From: Erpobdella octoculata
Taxonomy: Eukaryota > Annelida > Clitellata > Hirudinida > Erpobdellidae
Reading direction: 5' to 3'
Length of the DNA stretch: 64,000 bases
Assembly: GCA_963978895.1 (NCBI GenBank)
Contig: OZ022239.1
Span: 9,688,804-9,752,803, forward strand
Each line of letters begins with the position of its first letter. The stretch's first letter is position 1. Under the pieces are notes generated by a model. It ran no database searches, was not told where the DNA came from, and saw nothing but the letters and a program-made list of their open reading frames with translations. The position numbers and the translations under genes are program-made. Positions 53,023 to 64,000 of the stretch are shown here, one piece after another.

Positions 53023-54501
53023 CTAGCAGTGCCCGTAGCGGCTTCGCTCGCATGAAATTAGAGAGTTTGAACCGTGCATCCATAGTAGAGATCATTTTTT
53101 TAGGTCTCGGCTCGGCCCGTCGACAAATTAGCCCAGTCCGTTTTAAAAACCCAAACTCCTGGCCCGGCACAGCCCGTCTGAATTAGGCCCGGCCCATTTT
53201 TACAGGCCTAGAAGTTCTATATACTTGATGAAAAACTTCGGCCCGTCTCACCTTGACCTCAGGTTTGGCCCGGCCAAACTGAAGACCCTAAAATCACTAA
53301 AATATCTAAATACTTGGTGAAAAACCTCGGCCCGTCCCACTTTGATTTAAAGTTTGGCATGGCCCGTGTGGAGACTCTAAAATAACGGCTTGGCCCGGCC
53401 GATGATAAACTGGACTAAGCTACTTTTAACCGGCACAAAACTTAAAAATACTAATTTTTACATTTGTAGCACTTACAGTTTGTGAGTAGCAGTTATTTTG
53501 AAATCAAATAACCCTTATTTCCACCCCACATTTGAGGTCCTGGAAACCAAATTTTCAAAAAATGCTAAAACACGTATTTTATTATTTTTGGAGTAGAAAC
53601 TAAATACTAATTTTTACTTTTGTAGCATTAACAGTTTTAGAGTAGCAGTTACTTTAAAAACCAAATAACCCTATTTTCCACCCCCCATTTGAAGTCCTGG
53701 AAACCAAATTTTCAAAAAATTGTGAAACCCGTATATCATTATTTTTAGAGTAGAAACTAAATACTAATTTTTACTTTTGTAGCATTAACAGTTTTTGAGT
53801 AGAAGCTACTTTAAAAACCAAATAACCCAATTTTCCAACCCACATTTGAGGTCCGCGAAACCAAATTTGTAAAAAATGGTGAAACACGTATATCTTTATT
53901 TTTAGAAAAGAAACTAAATAATAATTGTTACATCTGTGGTATTTACTGTTTTTGAGTAGCAGTTACTATAAAAGACAATTATTCCTATTTTCCACCCCAC
54001 ATTTGAAGTCCGGGAAACCAAATTTTCAAAAAATGCTAAAACCCGTATTTCATTATTTTTGAAGTAGAAACTAAATACTAATTTTTACTCCTGTAGCATT
54101 AACAGTTTTTGAGTAGAAGCTACTTTAAAAACCAAATAACCCAATTTTCCAACCCACATTTGAGGTCCGGGAAACCGAATTTTCAAAAAATGGTGAAACA
54201 CGTATCTTTTTATTTTTCAAAAAGAATCTATATACCAAATTTCAAAATCTCCTCATTTTTGGTTTTCGAGATATACATTGTTTTAGAAAAAAGTTTGTTT
54301 TCCAGTTTTTTCCCCTCGGGAGCAGAATTTTCAAAAATCCTTTCTTAGCGGATGTTTACGCTATAAAAGTAATATAAGTTCCAAATTTCACGTTCCTAGG
54401 ATGAGGCGTTTGAGCTCGGCGTTGATTATCAGTCAGTCAGTCAGTCAGTCAGTCAGTCAGTCAGTCAGTCAGTCAGTCAGGACATGTTCTTTTATATATA
54501 T

Positions 54502-54504
<3 letters not shown>
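53023..54504 (-). mobile_element. Non-autonomous Helitron-like element, family B, inverted copy
   Basis: Read on the minus strand it starts TCTATATATATAAAAGAACA at 54504 (A before) and ends GGCACTGCTAG at 53023 (T after). It is 1482 bp and carries the same parts as 34015-35602: the TGAC run, about five copies of the ~160-bp unit, and the GGCCGGGCC-rich stretch before the 3' end. It is about 100 bp shorter, mainly through differences in the tandem array. It is flanked by TA repeats on both sides. Confidence 0.82.

Positions 54505-54568
<64 letters not shown>
54505..54568. repeat. (TA)n microsatellite abutting Helitron B
   Basis: About 32 TA units directly next to the 5' end of the inverted Helitron. 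Confidence 0.97.
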
Positions 54569-54577
<9 letters not shown>

Positions 54578-54798
54578 ATGTATTTCGACTTGAACGAGAT
54601 AAACGCTTCAGAATGACTGATTGTCTGTTTGCCATCCTCTTAGAATGTGTAACTCTCTCTCTCTTTTATTCAGTTTCTTTGTTACCGCTGATCTTTTATT
54701 AATCTCAATTTAATACTCATAATCAAGTTTAAAATTACAAAAATCTGTTATAAATGTGGCAGCGAAAACAGGTGGCTCGGCAAAAACAGAACTGCTAG

Positions 54799-55924
<1,126 letters not shown>

Positions 55925-56408
55925 ATTTTAGCACTTGCATATAATAACACACTCTCGGAATATTATACAACTACACATTTATCACACATTCATTTATTAT
56001 AACTTTTTCGCATTTTATCTCACATTCACATATTATCACACATTGACATATTATTACACATTGACATATTATCACTCTCACATAATATCACACACTCATT
56101 TATTATTACCTTTTCACATATTATCACACATTCAAATATGATCACACACTCAAATAATATCACAACTCACATAATATCACAAATTCAATTATTACTTTTT
56201 CATATATTATCGCGCATTCACATGTTATCGCACATTCACATATCATCACTCACATGACATGTTATCACAACTCACATAATATCGCACACTCAAATATTAC
56301 AACGCACTCACACGGTATTACAGACACATTATTATTACTTTTTCACATATTATCACACACTCAAATAATATCACAACTCACATAATATCACAAATTCAAT
56401 TATTACCT
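55925..56408. repeat. Degenerate tandem array of TCACACATTCACATATTA-like units
   Basis: About 480 bases of irregular CACATTCA/CATATTAT words, 14-18 bp apart. The Thr/His/Tyr-rich frame over it is not a gene. Confidence 0.8.
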
Positions 56409-56417
56409 TTTCATTAG

Positions 56418-56479
56418 TACATGAATGTGCAATAATATTATGGGTTTGCGTACCCATAATATTATTGCACATTCATGTA
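56418..56479. repeat. Perfect 28-bp inverted repeat with 6-base loop
   Basis: Left arm 56418-56445 (TACATGAATGTGCAATAATA onward to GGGT), loop TTGCGT, right arm 56452-56479. The arms are fully complementary. Confidence 0.97.
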
Positions 56480-58364
<1,885 letters not shown>

Positions 58365-59143
58365 TATTGACGATTGGAAGCATCATTCTGGTTTATATAT
58401 TCCATTATCACTTGTGGTTAATTAAAGTTGAGGGGCAATAAGAATATTTAGGAAGACTCGAATTTTCTTTTCCTACCAGCCGATCTACGTGGATTTATTT
58501 TACTTTCTTTTCCCTTTCTTATCCAAAAGTAAGCATTTCTTCCTTATCCCTGTTCCATTCATTCTTCTTTCTTTCTTACCCATTTTTATTTTCACGGGGT
58601 TAGCTTTTAATTTTTTATCCCTTTTTTTATATATCTAAAGGGTAGTACTCTTAATTTCCCTCTGTTCACGAGACAGGTTTCTTTTTCTTCCATAGCCCCC
58701 TACGCTCCCCTCCATGACAGTTCTTCATTCTTCTCTCCACCTATCTTCTCCAGAAGTTGTTCGTCTGCATGATTGGTCGCAAAAAACTCCAAGGGACGGC
58801 CTTGATAGATTTTACTCATTAGCGCTGCAAATTTAGAAGCGCACAAACTCGCAGAAGACCTGCCCGCTTAAAAGATAGCCCTCCATGCATCTTAGAAAAA
58901 AAGCACCAAAAACATAACAAAAAATTACTGCTAGGAGAACATTTTTTTATTTTTTTAAAACAAAATAAACTTCGATAAAAATTACTCGTGTATTTAGTTT
59001 TAATCAGTGAATTCTGTTCTACAGCATTAAACAATGGGTTGGCTTCCATCTTATTTTATTAAATTTTTCTGTTAAAACTTCAAGAATCGAGTTGTTTTCG
59101 TCTACTTCAGTGAACAAACAGCCTGTTCAGTCTGATGTACGCA

Positions 59144-59312
59144 TGTGTGCTCGTGGTGTATGCGTGTATGTATGCTTGTGTGCTCGTGGTGTATGCGTGT
59201 ATGTATGCTTGTGTGCTCGTGGTGTATGCGTGTATGCATGCTTGTGTGCTCGTGGTGTATGCGTGTATGTATGCTTGTGTGCTCGTGGTGTATGCGTGTA
59301 TGTATGTATGCT
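59144..59312. repeat. 33-bp tandem repeat, five copies
   Basis: The unit starts GTGTGCTCGTGGTGTATGCG and continues TGTATGTATGCTT. Starts at 59145, 59178 and 59211 are exactly 33 apart, so frames read as 11-residue CARGVCVYVCL repeats. It is most likely a minisatellite. Confidence 0.93.
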
Positions 59313-60102
59313 TAAGGAATTATTACTCCACCCCCATGAAAAATTATTTAATGCCACCCACTAACCCGCTTTTCTCTACGTCTGGGGGAAACTTTTATGC
59401 TAGAAACCTGCGTCTACAAATTTTCTTTTTATGATGAAACACTCTGGAAACGAGGAGTTGAAGTGCTAGATTTGCAGAAGCGCTTCTCATTTCTCGATCA
59501 AATACGCTTCCACATTTCAAACAGCCGTTTGTTTGTGTCGGTGTCTAATAATCATGTACGTGTGAGTTTGTGGGTGAGTAGGAAGTTGGGTGGTTGGTTG
59601 AGTAGATGGTTGGGTGAGTAGATAGTTGGGTTGATGGGTGGATCGGCGGGCTAGCCAATGACTGAGTGAGTGAGTGGACCAAAAGCAAATTGGGCGAAAG
59701 TGATTTCATGATTTATTATCACGAGGGAAGGAGAGAGCGAAAAACTCAAACATCTCTCTGTGTGCAATAATCACCGCGGGTCGTTCAAATTAGTTTTGCC
59801 ATGTCAAGCAGCGGATAGAATAATCATGGCCATACATCAACGTTTCTGCTTTTAGAAAAGTTTAAAATAAAGAAATTACGGAATTTCGTTTATTTAATTT
59901 TCTTGATTTTCGTTGTAGACACTAATGAAACAATGAGCATACTTCTGGGAGCAAATAAAGCACTTGAAAACTAAAAAATACTACAAAAGAACATTTAGCA
60001 TATATTTAGATAGCCGTAATATCGCACCGAGTCAAAACATAACATTAAAACGTTAAATATTACTGCTATAAAAATAGTGAAAAGAAAATAACAAAAACTG
60101 AC
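59313..60102. other. Region after the protocadherin exon-4 donor
   Basis: The putative intron begins here on the minus strand. GGTTGG/GAGTAGAT-type imperfect repeats lie at 59575-59640. No exon was seen. Confidence 0.4.
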
Positions 60103-63100
60103 TTGAAATTCAGAGAGGCCGCCATTGTTGGCGCACATGTCTGTCTTGTTGGAAGATTCGTGGAGGGCAGTGAGAGGCTGGTACTTCTTGCCGAACTTTG
60201 TCGACCCAGGACCGCGGGTTGCCACGCCGTTGAAGGTCGTCACGTGGACGTCAAGGTTGGGTTGATCGCCGGCAGGCGAGAGGCAGGTCTTGGAGGGTGG
60301 CGAAGATGGGAGGACGCCATCCTTGTTTGGAGTTGATTGAGCAAGTTCGTAAGCCTCGTCGCACGAGATTATTGAAAGCCCTGATTTGTGTTTTGACTTT
60401 CTTTTCTGCCTGTGCTGCCGTAAGAGGACTGCACAGACGAGAAGTGCAATGACGAAAATAAAGACGATCGACGATACTGCTATGACCAGAACGAGAGTGT
60501 AGGCACCGCTGATTGAAGACAAAAATTCGCTTTTCCCGGATTTCTGGGAGGATCCAAGACCGGCCGAACTGTTTATGTGAATTTTCAATTCAGAAAAGCG
60601 CGCGTTCGGCGGATTGCCGTGGTCTGAGACTTCAACGTCGAGTTTGATGATCTGGAGGTCGTGCTTCGTCAGATCTCGAGCAATTTTAATCACCCCGCTT
60701 GTTTTATCGATTTGGAACAGGTTGCTCTCGTGGCCGATGAAGCGATAAGAAATCTTTCCGTTAGAATCCGTATCGTTATCAACTGCATCGATTCTACCGA
60801 CTACGGAACCGGCAGGTAATCGATTGGAGATGTACAGAGTATCGTTAGTACTCGTCGGGAAACGAATCTCAGGAAAGTTATCGTTCTGGTCGAGTATCGA
60901 ACAGATGACGACGGCCGTTCCGAACATCGGTTCGACGTGCGAGTCTACTGCTGAAACGTAGAACCTGTAGAAACTTTGAGTTTCTCTATCGAATACGGTT
61001 TTAGTCGAAATCACTCCACTGTTGGGATGAACGTGGAATAGTCGAGAAGTAGCCGAATTGTGGCTGGATAAAATTTGATAGGTGAATTCATTGAACGGGT
61101 TCAAGTCTCTGTCTCTCGCTTCTATCCTTCCGATTGCTGTACCGATTGGTTCGTTTTCGAAGATGCTGAACGTGTACGATGACTTTGTAAAAACTGGTTT
61201 TTCGTCGTTCAAGTCATCGATTGTTATCGAAACCTGAGCGCTGCTTGATCTTTTCGGAGTTCCTCTGTCGGTGGCGGTCACATAGAACTCAAAACTTTCC
61301 GTTATTTCTCGGTCGATTCTCACCAGGGCACTGATTAGCCCGCGTTGATCCACTTGGAAGTATCTGTCAACACCACCCTGGAGTGAATAATCAATCTTAC
61401 TGTTGTCCCCATCGTCGAGGTCTTTGGCAGAGACTTGAAGAACAACTTCGCCGATGAAGTTATTTTCGGCTAAGCTGGCTCGGTATGTAGCCTGGTCAAA
61501 CTCGGGAGCGTTATCGTTAACGTCTCTAACTACAATTTTTATTAGCATTTCAGAACTTTTTCGAATTTCACCTCGATCGTAGCAAAGTAGAGTTATGAAA
61601 TAGAAAGGAGAACTCTCACGGTCCAGATATGAATTTAAAACAATCCTGTACTCCCCGGAAAAGGAAGAATTCTGAAGAAGAAACTTGATGCTTCCGTTCT
61701 TCGAGCACTCAACTTTTCCGCCGTCCCCCTCGTCAGCGTCACGCACCGAAACGTGCCCTACGAAGCTCCCCGGTACGGCGTCTTCGGAAATCTTCGTCGA
61801 TACGAACTTACTCTGCTGGGGGGCATTGGGGTGCTTCGGGAACCCACCAGTTCCCCCGTCGTCGAGGAATGTAACGCTTATGATTGGCTGGTTGTCGTTA
61901 ACGTCGTCGACACGGATGACAACTTCAGTCTCGCTGGACAACGACTCCATGCCTCGGTCGCGTGCCACAATCCTCAACTGGTGGACTGCCGCCTATTACG
62001 AGACGAAACAATAACACGACTGTAAATTAAAATAATTTTAAATGAATCATACAAACACACACACACACACGCACACGCGCGCGATCGCACGCTCAAAAAG
62101 TCATATCGATATTTGCACGGCATAAATTATTGTCAAGAAAATGAGATTGTGCGTATAACCTACTTGTTCTCGATCCAGGGGATCGATCAGGAATAATTCA
62201 CCGGTTGAATTGCGAAGCCTGAACAACTTGCTGTACGATTTTGCTGTGTCCATAGCAAACAGATATTCTATCTTAAAATATAAAATTTCACTGCAGCTGC
62301 TAAAAGTCGCATGAAATGCTAGAACCTCAAAATATTTATGAAATACAAAATAAAATATAAAAAAAGTAGAAACAAAAAACACAAAACTAAAAAATAATCT
62401 TTTTCACACGAATTGAAATTATTTTTTTCACAACCTCCCCGTTATTCTTTTCATCTGCATCGGATGCCGATAGGCGGATAATCATGGAGCCCACGGGGTA
62501 GTCCTCCCTTAAAGAGATCTCATAAGAAGACTGTTCGAAGACAGGCTTGTTATCGTTGAAATCAGACACAATGACGTTAATGGTCATCGTTCCCGTCAAA
62601 CTGGAAAACCCCTCCAGCTCGCTCTTTCCACCGTCGATGGCTTTAAGGGTGAGTTTGTAACGGGGCTCCAGTTCCCTGTCCAGTAGCAGTTTGAGTTCGA
62701 GTTTCGCCTCGAGCATGCCCGACGCAGAGTTGGTGAAGGTCATGGAGAACTTCTCGGAGGGAGATTCTATCTCGTATCTTTGGATCCCGAATCGCGGCGA
62801 GTCGTCATCAGATGCAGACGGAAGAACATAGGAGCTGCCGACCGGGGACGCCTCGTTGATGGAGAGGAAAATTTCGTTTTCAAGGAATGAAGGAGGGTTG
62901 TCGTTCAGGTCGAGTAGTTCTGCTCGAACCTGATTGCGTGTTTGTTTTCATGTACGAGCGTGTGTGTGTGTGTGTGTGTGCGTGTGTGTTTCTGCGTGTG
63001 TGTGTGCGTGCGTGTGCATTTGTTTGTCATTCTGTTAAATATTTTGTTAATTTAAATTATTACTTAAACTTTAAAAAAACTTAATTTTTTATTTTAGCTC

Positions 63101-63754
63101 AATAAGCATTCGAAATATGTTTTGTTTTGTTTGAACGATTTTGTAGTTGGTTAGTATACAAAACAACATTCTAAAACATGTCATCTCGAAAATCAATTGT
63201 TGAGGTCTAAGATTGTTTATTTCGACCGGTAATCATGATTTATTTTGAAACATATAATCCTAAAATCGATTATCTCCACCTTTATAAACTGATTAAACAA
63301 ATTAAGGCTTATTTAAAAATTCCTGCATAATAAAAAACATCGGCCAACCAACCTTGATGATCTGGAAGAACTCAGGCGGCTGGACAACAACATCCAAACT
63401 GAGAAGACACGACTCTTTGCGTCTGCACAAATCCGGATGATCTCTGTCCAGTCTGAGCTTCGAGGTCATCAGAACTCCGCTCTTTTTGTCGACTTCAAAG
63501 TACTTCACCGCCATGGAGTCCCCGTGCAAAAACTCGAACCTCAACCGACCGAGTATGTTCTTGTTGTAGATCATGGACAGTCCGGAATCTTCGACCAGTT
63601 TTCCAACCGTTGTTTCCGGCGGAATTTCCTCGTACACGTCGTATTTCAAGACTTGCGTTTCTTTCGGCGACGTCACGTGGTTTGTGAGAATAAAACTTAG
63701 AAAGCTATTCAGCGCGAAATATCTCAAGTGCTGGCAGGAAGACTTTCGAAACAT
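60103..63754 (-). CDS. Delta-1-like protocadherin, seven cadherin repeats, transmembrane
   Basis: Four phase-0 exons on the minus strand: 63353-63754, 62435-62929, 62164-62271 and 60103-61992, 965 codons to the last donor (GTCAGT). The start MFRKSSC is followed by a hydrophobic signal-like segment (YFALNSFLSFIL). Repeat linkers appear in order: LLDLNDNPP, VSDFNDNKP, VDDVNDNQP, VRDVNDNAP, IDDLNDEKP and LDQNDNFP, which define seven extracellular cadherin repeats (EC1 to EC7). Delta-1 protocadherins (PCDH1/7/9/11 type) have seven. The Ca-binding DRE and DxD motifs recur (LDRELEP, DREQ, FDRETQ). The membrane helix is at about residues 833-861 (LVLVIAVSSIVFIFVIALL), followed by a basic stop-transfer (RQHRQKRKSKHK) and about 100 cytoplasmic residues. 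Family role: calcium-dependent homophilic adhesion, often neuronal. The open frame past 60103 is intron; the tail probably continues at 22487 and 20455. Confidence 0.92.
62930..63352. repeat. Intron 1 of the protocadherin, with (GT)n tract
   Basis: The intron between exons 1 and 2 carries GT-rich sequence at about 62957-63015. A CA/CG dinucleotide tract also lies in intron 3 (62053-62085). Confidence 0.8.
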
Positions 63755-64000
63755 TTCGCATTCGATTTTTTTTGTTTTGTTTTTAAAACCGTTCGTCGTC
63801 GTCGTAAGATTTCATTTCTCTCTGACGATGATTTGTGGTTCCCGGAATCAGCTTATTTCTGATCATCCGAGGAGAGCTTCAATCACGTCCCTCGGAAAGT
63901 TTTTGAATAACGAGCCGCTGGAGACGAATTATGGAAAGCATATAAAATGACAGGTAAATTAAAAAATAGATCTTTTCCGACGCACTGCTGTCGAGCGAGC
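63755..64000 (-). promoter_or_regulatory. 5' flank of the protocadherin gene
   Basis: Sequence upstream of the ATG, presumably 5' untranslated region and promoter. No TATA box was assigned. A CGTCGTCGTCG-type run lies near 63793. Transcription start cannot be placed. Confidence 0.4.

Noticed and set aside
59092..59364. Cys/Val-rich frame with 11-residue repeats
   Set aside because: The 33-bp tandem repeat has a period divisible by three, so any stop-free unit gives a repeat peptide. No signal peptide or flanking coding sequence.

Overview
The window is eukaryotic nuclear DNA. It is AT-rich and intron-containing, with GT/AG splice sites, the standard genetic code, and a heavy load of simple repeats and transposable elements. 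The gene set (a HAS1/DDX18-type RNA helicase, a CCDC90/MCUR1-type mitochondrial coiled-coil protein, a flavin polyamine oxidase and a seven-repeat delta-1-like protocadherin) points to a bilaterian invertebrate. The mix of Jockey-superfamily, Gmr1-like and Helitron elements would suit a lophotrochozoan such as an annelid or mollusc, but the species cannot be read from the sequence.

Layout. 1-829 (+): last four coding exons of a DDX18/HAS1 helicase. 1731-2932: a Helitron-like element with a second, opposite-strand copy nested inside. 4515-8294 (+): a CCDC90/MCUR1 gene (possible first exon at 3261-3342). One of its introns holds an inverted-repeat DNA transposon (5239-6707) that itself contains a Helitron (5644-6180). 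8295-10893: intergenic, with a pogo/Tigger-like remnant. 10894-15297 (-): a complete seven-exon polyamine oxidase of 491 codons. 15298-20090: non-coding, with a foldback element and a hAT-like MITE. 20091-22487 (-): two exons of an acidic, Ser-rich cytoplasmic tail carrying a KVAF motif. 60103-63754 (-): four exons giving the signal peptide, seven cadherin repeats, the transmembrane segment and the start of the cytoplasmic tail of a protocadherin. If the two groups belong to one gene, the sequence between them is a 37.6-kb intron.

That putative intron is a repeat landscape. It holds two inverted copies of a second Helitron family (34015-35602 and 53023-54504), long microsatellites, and a nearly pristine LTR retrotransposon (38762-48450). 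The LTR element has a 5-bp target duplication and LTRs that differ only by one 7-bp tandem unit. Its enzymes are of Ty3/gypsy type, but integrase precedes reverse transcriptase (Gag-PR-IN-RT-RH), the arrangement of Gmr1-like elements. A 5'-truncated non-LTR retrotransposon with a poly(A) tail has inserted between its integrase and reverse transcriptase.

The host genes are unrelated housekeeping, metabolic and adhesion genes, and nothing suggests an operon. Most open frames outside the named exons come from microsatellites or repeats and were left out.
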